Notes: a model not told the origin generated them from the letters alone. 64,000 nt of DNA from Blastococcus sp. VKM Ac-2987 (GCF_026967805.1 NZ_JAPVBG010000005.1:23954-87953), one strand, 5' to 3'. Counted from the first letter of the stretch, positions 9,394 to 21,708 are shown. Numbers and translations are program-made.

Positions 9394-10872
9394 TCAGAAG
9401 GGGAACTGCCGGCGGGTGTGCTGGACGCTGATCCAGTGGTCGGTGGTGAACTCCTCGATCGCCCACTCGCCGCCGAACCGGCCGAGCCCGGAGTCCTTCT
9501 CGCCACCGAACGCGGTGTTGTTCTCGTCGTTGAGCGGGGAGTCGTTGACGTGGGTCATGCCCGCCTCCACCTGCAGGGCGAAGTTCACCCCGCGCAGCGT
9601 GTCCCGGGTGAAGACGGCGCTGGAGAGCCCGTACTCGGTGTCGTTGGCGATCGCCAGCGCCTCGGCCTCGTCGCCGGCCCGGATGATCGTCGCGACCGGG
9701 CCGAAGACCTCCTGCCGGGCGGTGGCGACGTCGTTGGTGCCCAGGAGCACGTGCGGCGGCAGCACCGAGCCGATCGGGCCGCTGGGGTCGCCGCCGAGCA
9801 GCTGCTCGGCGCCGTCGGATATCGACTGAGCGACCTTCTGCTGGATGCCCTCGAGCTGCTTGGCGTTGATGATCGGGCCGATCACGGTGTCGGCCTCGGT
9901 CGGGTCGCCGGCCTTGAGCCCCCGCACCCGCGCCACGTAGCGGTCGACGAACTCGTCGTGCACGGCGGCGTCCACCACGATGCGGTTGGTGATCATGCAG
10001 ACCTGGCCCTGGTGGAAGAACTTCCCGAACACGGCGGCGTCCACCGCGTACTCCAGGTCGGCGTCGTCCAGCACCACCAGCGGACCGTTGCCGCCGAGCT
10101 CCAGCGAGAGCTTCTTGAGCCCGGCCTTCTCGGCGATCCCCTTGCCGACCGGGGTGGACCCGGTGAAGGAGACGACGCGCGGCGTCGGGTGGCTGACCAT
10201 CGCGTCACCGATGTCGCGGCCGGCGCCGATGACCACCGAGAGCACGCCCGGGGGCAGGCCGGCCTCCTCGTAGACCTTGGCCAGCAGCAGGCCGCCGGTC
10301 ACCGGGGTGTCGCCGGCCGGCTTGAGGACGACGGCGTTGCCGAGCGCCAGTGCCGGCGCCACCGAGCGGTTGGACAGGTGCATCGGCACGTTCCACGGGC
10401 TGATCACCGCGACCACGCCGACCGGACGGCGGTAGACGCGGCTCTCCTTGCCCTCGATGTCGGCCGGCAGGATCCGGCCCTCCATGCGGTACGGGTAGGA
10501 CGACGCCTCGTGGAAGTCGCGGAGGGTGATCGCGTACTCGAACTCGGCGGCGGGTGCGGCGGCGCCGCTCTCCCGGATGTGCCAGTCGACGATCTCGTCC
10601 TTGCGGGCCTCCATGATCCGGGCGGCGCGGCGCATCACGTCGGCGCGGTCGCTGGGCAGCCGGGCGGCCCACTCGCGCTGGGCCCCCTTGGCCGCCGCGT
10701 AGGCCTCGTCGAGGTCGTCGGCGTCCGCGAGCGGGATCTCGGTCAGCGTCTCGCCGGTGTAGGGGTCGGTGTCGGTGGCGGTCTTCCCCGCACGGCCGGC
10801 GCGCCAGGTACCGCCGATGGGCATCCGGTCGAAGCCGTCGTAGCGGGCGGGGGTCGAGGGGTCGGAAGCCAT
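9394..10872 (-). CDS. NAD(P)-dependent aldehyde dehydrogenase (aromatic-aldehyde type)
   Basis: Oxidises an aldehyde to the acid with NAD(P); 492 residues, full family length. The cofactor region ([29 protein letters not shown]), the FTGSTPVGK segment, the general base in LELGGNGP (about residue 257) and the nucleophilic Cys in GQVCM (about residue 291) are all present. The overall sequence recalls benzaldehyde/vanillin dehydrogenases, but the substrate is an inference. The next minus-strand gene upstream is a universal stress protein 75 bp away. A hairpin terminator follows the stop. Confidence 0.93.
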   Translation of the reverse strand: MASDPSTPARYDGFDRMPIGGTWRAGRAGKTATDTDPYTGETLTEIPLADADDLDEAYAAAKGAQREWAARLPSDRADVMRRAARIMEARKDEIVDWHIRESGAAAPAAEFEYAITLRDFHEASSYPYRMEGRILPADIEGKESRVYRRPVGVVAVISPWNVPMHLSNRSVAPALALGNAVVLKPAGDTPVTGGLLLAKVYEEAGLPPGVLSVVIGAGRDIGDAMVSHPTPRVVSFTGSTPVGKGIAEKAGLKKLSLELGGNGPLVVLDDADLEYAVDAAVFGKFFHQGQVCMITNRIVVDAAVHDEFVDRYVARVRGLKAGDPTEADTVIGPIINAKQLEGIQQKVAQSISDGAEQLLGGDPSGPIGSVLPPHVLLGTNDVATARQEVFGPVATIIRAGDEAEALAIANDTEYGLSSAVFTRDTLRGVNFALQVEAGMTHVNDSPLNDENNTAFGGEKDSGLGRFGGEWAIEEFTTDHWISVQHTRRQFPF

Positions 10873-10947
10873 GCATCGGGCCCTACCCGGTCGGGTGCCA
10901 CGGACACGTCGCCCCCTCGTCGCCGGCCGTCCGCCGGTGCGGCCCGG

Positions 10948-11574
10948 TCAGCCGGCCGCGGGGCCGGCGAGCAGCACGGGGACGGGGGAGTGGTGGGTCA
11001 CGTGCTCGGCGACGCTGCCGAGCACCCGGTGCGACAGACCCCGGCCCCGCCGGCCCACGACCACGACGTCGGCCCCCTCCTGCCGCGCGACGTCGAGCAG
11101 CGCGGAGCCGGGCTGCCCGGCGACGAGCTCCACGACCGGCGACGCCCGGGGGAACCAGCCGGCCCGGTCGTCCAGCAGCGCCCGGCAACGGTCCTGCTCG
11201 GTCTCGTCGGAGAACTCGACGACGTCGGGGTCGACGGCCATCACCAGCACCACCCGCGCGCCCTCGACGGGGAACAGCCTCGCTGCGTCCCGCACGGCGC
11301 GGTCGGACTCCGCCGACCCGTCGACGCCCACGACCGCCGTCACCGCCCCTTCGGCCGGTGGCGGGCTCCCCTCGGCGCGGGGCGTGCGCTCGACCACCCG
11401 GTGCTGGCGCCGCCCGCGCTCCAACGCCATCGGCACGAAGAGCGGCCCCAGGACGGCGCCCAGGAAGTACCACTGCGGATCGCGGTACCCACGGCGGCCG
11501 AGGAACAGGGCGGCACTCCAGCCGATCGCCACCCAGAGGACGACGACGAGGGCGATGAGGGCGGACGTCGGCAC
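10948..11574 (-). CDS. Membrane-anchored universal stress protein (UspA family)
   Basis: 208 residues. The N-terminus has two hydrophobic spans (about 4-25 and 35-52), so the Usp domain (about 78-205) should be tethered to the cytoplasmic membrane. The Usp fold is seen in [15 protein letters not shown] and in the nucleotide-loop segment [16 protein letters not shown] ending VPVLL. GTG 11574 is preferred because GGAGGA lies 6 nt upstream; longer reading runs into the rpe promoter. It is divergent from rpe. Most Usp proteins are soluble, so the membrane anchor is the notable feature. Confidence 0.85.
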   Translation of the reverse strand: MPTSALIALVVVLWVAIGWSAALFLGRRGYRDPQWYFLGAVLGPLFVPMALERGRRQHRVVERTPRAEGSPPPAEGAVTAVVGVDGSAESDRAVRDAARLFPVEGARVVLVMAVDPDVVEFSDETEQDRCRALLDDRAGWFPRASPVVELVAGQPGSALLDVARQEGADVVVVGRRGRGLSHRVLGSVAEHVTHHSPVPVLLAGPAAG

Positions 11575-11669
11575 GGCGGCTCCTCCGGTGCGTGCGCGGG
11601 GCGCCGACGGCCGGGCCCCTGGTCGTCTGACGACCGGCGGTCGGCTCCGGTTCCGTGGACCTGCGCACC

Positions 11670-11675
11670 TAGACT
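11670..11675 (+). promoter_or_regulatory. -10 element (TAGACT) for rpe
   Basis: TAGACT fits TANNNT and ends 8 nt before the rpe GTG at 11684, with no Shine-Dalgarno sequence between them. Transcription would start at or almost at the start codon. This is the likely head promoter for the rpe-rib-his chain. Confidence 0.45.
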
Positions 11676-11683
11676 CGGCGGAC

Positions 11684-12355
11684 GTGTCCAGGCAACCGTT
11701 GATCGCGCCCAGCCTGCTGTCCGCGGACTTCGCCCGCATCGCCGACGAGGTCGCGCGCGTGGCCGACGCCGACTGGCTGCACGTGGACGTGATGGACGCG
11801 CACTTCGTGCCCAACCTGACCCTGGGCCTGCCGGTCGTCGAGGCGATCCAGCAGGTCAGCCCGGTACCGCTGGACTGCCACCTCATGATCGAGAACCCGG
11901 AGCGCTGGGCGCCCGGCTACGCCGAGGCCGGGTCGCGCAACGTGACGGTGCACGCCGAGGCCTGCACCGACCCACGCGCCGTCGCCCGCGACATCCGGGC
12001 CGCCGGAGCGCTGGCCGGGCTGGCCATCAAGCCGGGGACGCCGCTCGAGGACCACCTCGACGTGCTGGCCGACTTCGACACCCTGCTGGTCATGAGCGTC
12101 GAGCCCGGCTTCGGTGGCCAGTCCTTCATCGCCGACGTCCTGCCGAAGGTGCGGCGGGCCCGCGAGCTCGTCGACGCCGGGGAGCTCACCCTGCTCGTCG
12201 AGATCGACGGCGGCATCAACGCCGACACCATCGAGCAGGCGGCCGAGGCCGGCGTCGACATGTTCGTCGCCGGCTCCGCCGTCTACGGGGCCGACGACCC
12301 CGCCCGGGCCATCGCCGCGCTGCGCGCGCAGGCGGCCGCGGCGATGCGCGGGTGA
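11684..12355 (+). CDS. rpe: Ribulose-phosphate 3-epimerase
   Basis: Interconverts ribulose 5-phosphate and xylulose 5-phosphate; 223 residues. The TIM-barrel metal and catalytic motifs are clear: [42 protein letters not shown] and [10 protein letters not shown]. The GTG 11684 start fits the -10 hexamer 8 nt upstream. Its stop overlaps the ribD GTG by 4 bp. Ribulose 5-phosphate is a riboflavin precursor (the RibB substrate), so coupling rpe to the rib genes makes metabolic sense. Confidence 0.96.
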   Translation: MSRQPLIAPSLLSADFARIADEVARVADADWLHVDVMDAHFVPNLTLGLPVVEAIQQVSPVPLDCHLMIENPERWAPGYAEAGSRNVTVHAEACTDPRAVARDIRAAGALAGLAIKPGTPLEDHLDVLADFDTLLVMSVEPGFGGQSFIADVLPKVRRARELVDAGELTLLVEIDGGINADTIEQAAEAGVDMFVAGSAVYGADDPARAIAALRAQAAAAMRG

Positions 12356-13428
12356 CCGTCACCGACGCCGAGCGCCTCGCCATGGCCCGCGCCCGGGAGA
12401 TGGGGGCGGGAGTGCTCGGCAGCACCAGCCCGAACCCCGCCGTGGGCGCCGTGGTCCTGGCCGCCGACGGCAGCGTCGCGGGGGAAGGGGCGACCGCCCC
12501 GCCCGGCGGTCCGCACGCCGAGGTCGCCGCGCTGGCGCAGGCCGGCGAGCGGGCCCGCGGCGGCACCGCCGTCGTCACGCTGGAGCCCTGCGCGCACACC
12601 GGCCGCACCGGCCCGTGCGCCGACGCCCTCCTCGCCGCCGGGATCGCCCGGGTCGTGGTCGCCGTGCCCGAGCCGACCGAGCTGGCCGGCGGGGGAACGG
12701 CGCGGCTGCGGGCCGCCGGCGTCGACGTCGTCGTGGGGGTGGAGCAGGAAGCGGCCGAGCTCGGGGCGCTCGCGGGCTGGCTGACCGGGGTCCGCGAGCA
12801 GCGGCCGTACGTGATCTGGAAGGTGGCCGCGACCCTCGACGGTCGGGTGGCCGCCGCCGACGGGAGCAGCCGCTGGGTCACCGGACCCGAGGCGCGCGCC
12901 GAGGTGCACCGGCTGCGGGCCGGCTGCGACGCCGTCGTCGTCGGCTCGGGCACCGCGCTCACCGACGACCCGCAGCTGACCGTCCGCGACGCCGACGGCC
13001 GGGACGCCGACCGGCAGCCGCTGCGGGTGGTCGTCGACCGCCGCAACCGGCTGCCGGCCGGTGCACGGGTCCTGGACGACGCCGCCCCCACGCTGGTGAG
13101 CCGGGCCGCGGAGCCGGCGGCGCTGCTGGCCGAGCTGTTCGCCCGCGACGTCCGCCGGGTGCTGCTCGAGGGCGGGCCGACGCTCGCCGCGGCGTTCCTG
13201 CGCGCGGGGTTGGTCGACGAGGCCGTCGTGCACCTCGCGCCGAAGCTGCTGGGGGCCGGCCCGTCGCTGGTCGGCGACCTGGGAATCAGCGGCATCGCCT
13301 CGGCGCTGTCCTACTCGGTCGCCGGTATCACCCCCCTGGGCGGGGACGTGCAGATCCGGCTGCACCCCACCCGGCACACTGGTGGGGTGTCCCGCGCCAG
13401 CGGGGACGGCACGGACGGGAGGAGCTGA
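12352..13428 (+). CDS. ribD: Bifunctional diaminohydroxyphosphoribosylaminopyrimidine deaminase / uracil reductase
   Basis: Catalyses the second and third steps of riboflavin synthesis; 358 residues. The N-terminal deaminase has the zinc motif HAEVAAL with [11 protein letters not shown] (about residues 53-85). The C-terminal reductase (about 150-345) includes [15 protein letters not shown] and [13 protein letters not shown] 12352 overlaps the rpe stop, and ribE starts immediately after its TGA. The short tail after about residue 345 is unconserved. Confidence 0.95.
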   Translation: MTVTDAERLAMARAREMGAGVLGSTSPNPAVGAVVLAADGSVAGEGATAPPGGPHAEVAALAQAGERARGGTAVVTLEPCAHTGRTGPCADALLAAGIARVVVAVPEPTELAGGGTARLRAAGVDVVVGVEQEAAELGALAGWLTGVREQRPYVIWKVAATLDGRVAAADGSSRWVTGPEARAEVHRLRAGCDAVVVGSGTALTDDPQLTVRDADGRDADRQPLRVVVDRRNRLPAGARVLDDAAPTLVSRAAEPAALLAELFARDVRRVLLEGGPTLAAAFLRAGLVDEAVVHLAPKLLGAGPSLVGDLGISGIASALSYSVAGITPLGGDVQIRLHPTRHTGGVSRASGDGTDGRS

Positions 13429-16149
<2,721 letters not shown>

Positions 16150-16156
16150 GAAAGGA

Positions 16157-16207
16157 CCCTCGGGCCCCCACGACACGCTCCGCGCGCCGTGGGTCCCTGC
16201 CCGAGGG
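16157..16207 (+). terminator. Two-part hairpin between hisE and hisG
   Basis: Outer stem of 9 bp (CCCTCGGGC 16157-16165 with 16199-16207) and inner stem of 6 bp (CCCACG 16167-16172 with CGTGGG 16188-16193) around a 15-nt loop. No T-run follows, and hisG begins 36 bp later. It may end or damp transcription between the two genes, or act as an attenuator; which one cannot be told from the sequence. Confidence 0.5.
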
Positions 16208-16242
16208 GCCGCCCTGTCAACCCACGTCCGAGGAGTGTCCGC

Positions 16243-17109
16243 GTGCTGCGCGTCGCCGTCCCCAACAAGGGTGTCCTGAGCGAGCCGGCGGCGGAGATGC
16301 TCGCCGAGAGCGGCTACCGCCAGCGCCGCAGCACCAAGGACCTCGCGGTCTACGACCCGGACAACGACACCGAGTTCTTCTACCTGCGGCCGCGCGACAT
16401 CGCGGTGTACGTGGCCGCCGGCACGCTGGACGTCGGCATCACCGGCCGGGACATGCTGCTGGAGACCGCACCGGCCGACGGCGAGGGCCCGGCCGCGGTG
16501 GAGGTCATGCCGCTGGGCTTCGGCCGCTCGTCCTTCCGCTTCGCCAGTCCGGTCGAGTCGGGCATCGAGCGGGTGGACCAGCTGGCCGGCAAGCGCATCG
16601 CCACCGCCTACCCGGTGCTGCTGCAGCGCTTTCTCGACGAGGCCGGGATCGACGCCGGCGTGGTCAAGCTCGACGGCGCGGTCGAGACCGCCTGCCGGCT
16701 CGGGGTGGCCGAGGCCGTCTGCGACGTCGTGGAGACCGGTACGACGCTGCGCGCCGCGGGGCTGCACATCATCGGTGACCCGGTGCTCAGCAGCGAGGCC
16801 GTGCTGGTCCGCCGGGAGGGCGCCGAGGAGATCCCGGCCGTCGCCCAGCTGCGCCGCCGGCTGCGCGGCGTCCTGGTCGCCCGGCAGTACGTGATGCTCG
16901 ACTACGACTGCCCGAACGACCTGCTCGAGAAGGCCACCGCCGTCACCCCCGGCATCGAGGGCCCCACGGTGAGCCCGCTGCAGACGCCGGGCTGGTCGGC
17001 GGTGCGTGCGATGATCGCCCGCACCGAGACCAACCGGGTGATGGACGAGCTCTGGGAGCTCGGCGCCCGGGCCATCCTGGTCACCAGCATCCACGCCTCC
17101 CGCATCTGA
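16243..17109 (+). CDS. hisG: ATP phosphoribosyltransferase (long form)
   Basis: Commits ATP and PRPP to histidine synthesis; 288 residues. The length and C-terminal ACT-like region (about 210-288) mark the long, histidine-inhibited HisG that does not need HisZ. It starts VLRVAVPNKGVLSEPAAEML. The PRPP-binding segment is near VCDVVETGTTLRAAGL. GTG 16243 has AGGAG 7 nt upstream. The hairpin before it suggests regulated expression relative to hisE. A stem-loop follows the stop. Confidence 0.95.
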   Translation: MLRVAVPNKGVLSEPAAEMLAESGYRQRRSTKDLAVYDPDNDTEFFYLRPRDIAVYVAAGTLDVGITGRDMLLETAPADGEGPAAVEVMPLGFGRSSFRFASPVESGIERVDQLAGKRIATAYPVLLQRFLDEAGIDAGVVKLDGAVETACRLGVAEAVCDVVETGTTLRAAGLHIIGDPVLSSEAVLVRREGAEEIPAVAQLRRRLRGVLVARQYVMLDYDCPNDLLEKATAVTPGIEGPTVSPLQTPGWSAVRAMIARTETNRVMDELWELGARAILVTSIHASRI

Positions 17110-17114
17110 GCCGC

Positions 17115-17142
17115 CCCCTCCCGCCGGAACCCGGCGGTGGGG
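17115..17142 (+). terminator. Hairpin terminator after hisG
   Basis: CCGCCGG (17121-17127) pairs with CCGGCGG (17131-17137), extended by CCCC/GGGG (17115-17118 with 17139-17142), directly after the hisG TGA. Confidence 0.5.
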
Positions 17143-17160
17143 TCGTTCGTCCTCACGGGC

Positions 17161-17637
17161 ATGCGACGCCTGCTGCTGCTCACCCTGCTGAGCACGGTGT
17201 TCGTGCTGGCCGGCTGTGCCACGGGCGCCGGGGACGACGCAGCGGGTGCGGCCGGCGGGGGCACCCCGGGCGACGGCGGCGCTGCCGACGGCATCTCGCA
17301 GGCCGACGACGACCTGCGGATCGAGGTGGACCGGGGCGACGGCTCGCCGCCGGAGACCTGGACGCTCAGCTGCGTCGGCCCCGTCGAGGGCACCCACCCG
17401 GAGGCGGAGGCGGCCTGCGCGCACCTCAGGGGCATGAGCGCCCCCTTCGCACCCGTGCCGGCCGACGCGATGTGCACCGAGCAGTACGGCGGCGCGCAGA
17501 CCGCCCGGATCACCGGCCGGTGGGGCGGCGAGCCGGTGGACCTGGAGCTGTCCCGGGTCGACGGCTGCCGGATCGCCCAGTGGGACGCCCTCGGCCCCGT
17601 CCTGCCCGTGCCGGTGGGGGTCGAGCCGCTGGGCTGA
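17161..17637 (+). CDS. Lipoprotein with subtilisin-inhibitor-like (SSI) domain
   Basis: 158 residues. The signal peptide MRRLLLLTLLSTVFVLAGC ends in a lipobox (LAGC), so the mature protein is lipidated on the outer face of the membrane. After a Gly/Ala/Asp linker, the second half follows the Streptomyces subtilisin inhibitor pattern. It has WTLSCVGPVEGTHPEAEAAC, then MCTEQYGG, then the TGRWGGEPVDLELSRVDGC region. Four cysteines could form the two SSI disulfides. By homology it would inhibit secreted serine proteases while held at the membrane. The reactive-site residues are not the textbook ones, so target protease and activity are unknown. Confidence 0.75.
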   Translation: MRRLLLLTLLSTVFVLAGCATGAGDDAAGAAGGGTPGDGGAADGISQADDDLRIEVDRGDGSPPETWTLSCVGPVEGTHPEAEAACAHLRGMSAPFAPVPADAMCTEQYGGAQTARITGRWGGEPVDLELSRVDGCRIAQWDALGPVLPVPVGVEPLG

Positions 17638-17650
17638 CGGCGACGGGCGG

Positions 17651-18643
17651 TCAGCGCCGCGTCGTGCGGTCCACGAGGTCGATCGCCGTGCACAGGCCGA
17701 GGGCCATGGCCCGGCCGCTCGTGGCGCCGGTGGCCAGCAGCCGCTCGATCGCCGGTGCCAGCGGCCGCTCGCCGACCAGGCCCCGCAGGACCGCGGCGTA
17801 CTCGCCGCTCACCTGGCCGGCGGCCGCGTGCCGGAGCAGCGCGCGGGAGAGCTCCGTGGTGCGACCGGCGGCCAGCGAGCAGACGCCGGCGGCGAACCGG
17901 TCGGCCGCCGGGTGCCCCAGCAGGACCAGCCCCGCGATGGTGCCCGCCATGACGTCGTCACCGGCGGGCGTGAGCCCCGGCCCGAGGCCGATCAGCCGGG
18001 TCGCCGTGCGCAGCGCGGCCTCCAGGTCGGCGCGCCGGACGGCGCCGCGCAGGGCCGCCAGCGGGCCACCGGGACCGGTCGGGAGGCCCGGCAGCGTGAA
18101 GGAGCTGTGCGGGACGCCCTCGCCGTAGAGGGTGGTGCGGAGCTGCCGCACCCCTTCGGGCAGCAGGGCCGGACGGCCACCGGGCAGCCGCGGCCGGGGG
18201 TCCCACCAGGCGGCCGCGCTGACTGCCAGGTCGCCCACCACGACCCGCCCGGCCCCGACCTCGGCGGGCGCACCCGTGGGCAGGGCCACGAGCGGCCGGC
18301 CGTTGCTCGGCCGGAAGAGGACGCAGCCCAGGGGCAGGCGCGCGGCGTCACTGGTGAGGACGCCGACGACGTCGCCGCCGCCGCGCTCGCCCACGATCTG
18401 GACGTAGACGGCGGCCGGTCCGCTGAGCAGCACGCGCGCCGGGCGCACCGGGCCCCGCAGCAGCTCCGCGACGCCCGTGCTCGCCGCGGCCGGGACCGCG
18501 GCCGGCGACGCCGTCCGTGCGGCGGCACGGGCCGACTCCCGGGGCAGGGGGATCGTCGGCAGCCCGGCGCGGGCCGCGCGGCCGCGGAGTGCCTGGCCCG
18601 CGCTCGGGCCGGTATGGACTTCGGTGTCGTCGATCGCGCGCAT
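17651..18643 (-). CDS. DUF2877 (AllH-like) protein
   Basis: 330 residues, soluble. The family hallmark GLGPGLTPAGDD (about residue 220) and the C-terminal GATSGRAMALGL are present. DUF2877 includes AllH, a subunit of oxamate carbamoyltransferase in allantoin fermentation, so a role in ureide or purine nitrogen use is plausible. ATG 18643 is chosen for GGAGGG just upstream; a longer frame exists but lacks such a site. The gene is divergent from a PucR-type regulator. No allF or allG homologue is visible in the window, so the exact function stays open. Confidence 0.75.
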   Translation of the reverse strand: MRAIDDTEVHTGPSAGQALRGRAARAGLPTIPLPRESARAAARTASPAAVPAAASTGVAELLRGPVRPARVLLSGPAAVYVQIVGERGGGDVVGVLTSDAARLPLGCVLFRPSNGRPLVALPTGAPAEVGAGRVVVGDLAVSAAAWWDPRPRLPGGRPALLPEGVRQLRTTLYGEGVPHSSFTLPGLPTGPGGPLAALRGAVRRADLEAALRTATRLIGLGPGLTPAGDDVMAGTIAGLVLLGHPAADRFAAGVCSLAAGRTTELSRALLRHAAAGQVSGEYAAVLRGLVGERPLAPAIERLLATGATSGRAMALGLCTAIDLVDRTTRR

Positions 18644-18854
18644 GGGTCGCCCTCCACCCGACGGGACGACGGAGACCGGTGGATCGGCCCCCGCTCCTCG
18701 GTCCACCCCGCCCGCGGGGACGATGCACGCACTGCCTGACGGAGCGCCTACCATCCAGCGAGCGGGTGGTTCGAGGTCGAACCTATGCGGCGCGTCGCAC
18801 GCCCTCTTATGGCGGATGTCGCCAAGAATGGGGCACGGCGTCCGGGGACACCTG

Positions 18855-18866
18855 ACAGGATCCTGT
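18855..18866 (+). promoter_or_regulatory. Perfect 12-bp palindrome in the allH-like/pucR divergent region
   Basis: ACAGGATCCTGT, 39 bp before the PucR GTG in the 262-bp divergent intergenic region. It is flanked by CACC and GGTG on the outside. A plausible operator for PucR autoregulation or control of the pair; binding protein unproven. Confidence 0.35.
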
Positions 18867-18905
18867 GGTGTGGCACCCTGGGCGACGACTGGAAGGGGAT
18901 GCCTC

Positions 18906-20849
18906 GTGACCCAGAGTGATGTGTCGGACGTAACAGCAACTCAGGGTAATGGAACCGTCCCGTTCCGTCGTAACTGGGCGGTCGCCGAATCGCCGCGCAT
19001 CGAACCGCGCGACGACCGCGCGAGCTGGCAGCAGCGCATGGGCCTCACCGTCGAGGAGGCCCTCGGGCTACCGGTCCTCGCGGCCGCCACCGTGACCGCC
19101 GGGGCCTCCGGGCTGAGCCGGGCGATCCGGCACATGGTGGTCGACGACCCGGCCGACCCGCTGGCCGCCGCCGGCCCCGACGTCCTGGTCGTGCTCGGTG
19201 CCCGGCTGCCGCCGGCCGACCCGGCGAACTGCCGGGCCCTCGTCGAGCGGCTCGACGTCGCGGGCACCGCGGCCCTGGCCTACCGGCGCACCGACGGGCC
19301 CGCGCCGCTGCCCGCCGAGGTGCTCGCCGAGGCCGACCGCCGCGGCCTGCCGGTGCTGGCCCTGCCCCCGAGCGCCCGGCTGGACGAGATCGTCTCGGCG
19401 GTCCTGGGCGCGGTGGTCGTCAAGCAGGGGGAGGCGCTCGCGCTGTCCTCGCGCATGGACCACGAGTTCATCGGGGTGGCCCTCACCGGCGGCGGGTTGG
19501 CCGAGGTGACGCAGCGGCTGGCCGTGATGCTCGAGGGCGCGGCGGTGCTCGGCCTGGGGCCCGACCGCGAGGTGGTCACCAGCGCGGGCCCGAGGGACGA
19601 CGTCGCCGAGATCAGCGACTGGCTGTGGCTGCTCGACGCCGCCGCCGACGACGCGCTCGCCGAGCTGACGCCGTCCCGCCGGCTCTCCGGCGTCCGCGCC
19701 GACCAGACCGTCGTCACCCCGGCCGACGTGCTCGCCGACGCCGACCTGTCACCGGCCGACGGCATCCTGCTCGTCCCCGGCCACCACCAGCTGCCCGGCG
19801 GGGTGGGGGAGTACGCGGTCGCGCCGATCATGGCCGGTGACCAGCGGCACGGCTGGCTGGTCGCGGTCCACCGGACCGGCGCCATGATGCTCGGTGCCGG
19901 CGGCGTGCTGGAGCGGGCCGCCGTCATCGCCGCCCTGTCGGTCATCCGGCTGCAGGCGGTGCACTCGGTCGAGCTGCGCTTCCAGGGGGACCTCGTGCGC
20001 CGGCTGGTCGGCGGCTCGGTCGGGCACACCGAGCGGACGCTGGCCTACACCCGCTCCTTCGGCTGGCGCCTGGACGGTCCGGTCGCCGTCCTCGTCACCG
20101 CGACCGAGACCGTCGCCGACGCGGCGGCCGACCCGACCCGCGCCCTCGACGTGCTCGACCGGCTGGCCGACGGCTGGCGCGCGGCGCTGGAGTCGGAGGT
20201 GGCGGGCGCCGCCGTCGCCGGCCTGGCGACCGAGATCGTCACGCTGCTGCCCCTGGACGGCCGCACGCCGGAGGAGCTGTCGGCCCTGGTGTCGGCGGTG
20301 ACCTCCCGGGTCAACGGGCGGCTGCGCCGGGTGGGCCGGCTGCTGGGCACCGGCATCGGCCGGCCCGCCGGCTCGCTGTCCGAGCTCGCCGAGGTGCACC
20401 GGCAGGCGCAGCGCGCGCTCGGCGTCGGCCAGGAGATCCACGGCGGGTCCGCGGTCACGCATTTCGACCAGCTGGGGGTGTTCCGGCTGCTGTCGCTGAT
20501 CCCCGACAGCACCGAGCTGCGCTCCTACGTCGACGAGGTGCTCGGCACGCTGGCCGATTCCGGGGACGCCGACTCCGCCGACCTGCGCGAGACGCTGCGG
20601 GTGCTGCTGGAGACCAACCTCAACGTCGCGGAGTCGGCCCGCCGGCTGCACTTCCACTACAACACCATGCGCTACCGGATCGGGAAGCTCGAGCGCATGC
20701 TCGGGCCCTTCACCACCGACCCGACGCTGCGGCTGAACCTGCTGCTGGCCCTGCACGCGGCCCGCATGCGCGGGCTCGACCAGCCGGCCCGCCCGCCGCT
20801 GGACGGCGGCCTGGCGCTGCCCGACGACGGGTTCGAGGCGCTGGTCTGA
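18906..20849 (+). CDS. PucR-family transcriptional regulator
   Basis: 647 residues. The N-terminal PucR domain starts about residue 45 (LTVEEALGLPVLAAATVTAG). A central GGDEF-like/CdaR region follows, and the C-terminal HTH_30 helix-turn-helix is clear (LRETLRVLLETNLNVAESA, then RLHFHYNTMRYRIGKLERML, about residues 560-610). The family controls purine and ureide catabolism or similar nitrogen and carboxylate pathways. GTG 18906 is chosen for GGAAGGGGA 6-10 nt upstream. Its divergent partner is an AllH-like protein, which supports a purine or ureide connection. Confidence 0.85.
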   Translation: MTQSDVSDVTATQGNGTVPFRRNWAVAESPRIEPRDDRASWQQRMGLTVEEALGLPVLAAATVTAGASGLSRAIRHMVVDDPADPLAAAGPDVLVVLGARLPPADPANCRALVERLDVAGTAALAYRRTDGPAPLPAEVLAEADRRGLPVLALPPSARLDEIVSAVLGAVVVKQGEALALSSRMDHEFIGVALTGGGLAEVTQRLAVMLEGAAVLGLGPDREVVTSAGPRDDVAEISDWLWLLDAAADDALAELTPSRRLSGVRADQTVVTPADVLADADLSPADGILLVPGHHQLPGGVGEYAVAPIMAGDQRHGWLVAVHRTGAMMLGAGGVLERAAVIAALSVIRLQAVHSVELRFQGDLVRRLVGGSVGHTERTLAYTRSFGWRLDGPVAVLVTATETVADAAADPTRALDVLDRLADGWRAALESEVAGAAVAGLATEIVTLLPLDGRTPEELSALVSAVTSRVNGRLRRVGRLLGTGIGRPAGSLSELAEVHRQAQRALGVGQEIHGGSAVTHFDQLGVFRLLSLIPDSTELRSYVDEVLGTLADSGDADSADLRETLRVLLETNLNVAESARRLHFHYNTMRYRIGKLERMLGPFTTDPTLRLNLLLALHAARMRGLDQPARPPLDGGLALPDDGFEALV

Positions 20850-20949
20850 GTCCCCGGCGCCCGCGCGACCGGTTCCGGGGAGCGGGGCGGCCCGGGGCCG
20901 GGCAGGGTGGGGCCCGGTGCCGCACGGGGCGGCGCGGGAGGAGAGCCGC

Positions 20950-21708
20950 ATGACCGAGGTCGAACGTCCGCTCGCCGGCAAGGTGGCCCTGGTGACCGGG
21001 GCGTCGTCGGGGATCGGGGAGGCGACCGCGGTCGCCCTCGCCGCGGCCGGTGCAGCCGTCGCGATCGGGGCCCGGCGGACCGACCGGCTCGACGCGCTGG
21101 CCGGCCGGCTCCGCGAGGACGGCGCGGCGGTGCTGCAGCTGGCCCTCGACGTCACCGACGAGCAGGCCTGCGCCGACGCCGTGGCGCGCACGCGGTCGGA
21201 GCTGGGCGGCCTCGACGTCCTGGTCAACAACGCCGGCGTGATGCTGCTGGGCACCATCGCCGGTGCGGCCACCGAGGACTGGCGCCGGATGATCCAGACC
21301 AACGTCATGGGCGTCCTGTACATGACCCACGCGGCCCTCGACGGGATGGTGGAGCAGGGGTCCGGCGACATCGTGAACATGTCCAGCGTGGCCGGGCGGC
21401 AGGCCCGGAAGGGCGCGGGGGTCTACAACGCCAGCAAGTGGGCGGTGAACGCCTTCAGCGAGTCGCTGCGGCAGGAGGTCACCGGCCGGGGGGTGCGCAT
21501 CTCGCTCGTCGAACCCGGCGCCGTCACCACCGAGCTGACGTCGCACATCACCCAGCCGGAGGCCAAGGCCGCCTCGGACAAGATGCACGCGAGCATGCGG
21601 GCGCTGCACGCCGAGGACATCGCCCGGGCGGTGGTCTACGTCGTCACCCAGCCGCCGCACGTGGCGGTCAACGAGGTGCTCGTCCGCCCCACCGACCAGG
21701 AGCGCTGA
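20950..21708 (+). CDS. Short-chain dehydrogenase/reductase
   Basis: 252-residue classical SDR. It has the cofactor loop TGASSGIGE (about residue 16), NNAG (about 95), a catalytic Ser in NMSSVAG, and YNASK with catalytic Tyr and Lys (about 159-163). ARR after beta2 suggests NADP preference. ATG 20950 is preferred over the upstream ATG 20917 because GGAGGAG lies 6 nt before it. Substrate unknown. It converges with the HTH-MurA gene across a strong palindrome. Confidence 0.9.
   Translation: MTEVERPLAGKVALVTGASSGIGEATAVALAAAGAAVAIGARRTDRLDALAGRLREDGAAVLQLALDVTDEQACADAVARTRSELGGLDVLVNNAGVMLLGTIAGAATEDWRRMIQTNVMGVLYMTHAALDGMVEQGSGDIVNMSSVAGRQARKGAGVYNASKWAVNAFSESLRQEVTGRGVRISLVEPGAVTTELTSHITQPEAKAASDKMHASMRALHAEDIARAVVYVVTQPPHVAVNEVLVRPTDQER

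Noticed and set aside
8905..12351. Plus-strand frame leading into ribD (over 1,000 codons upstream)
   Set aside because: It runs antisense to the HNH, aldehyde dehydrogenase and Usp genes; ribD clearly starts at GTG 12352.
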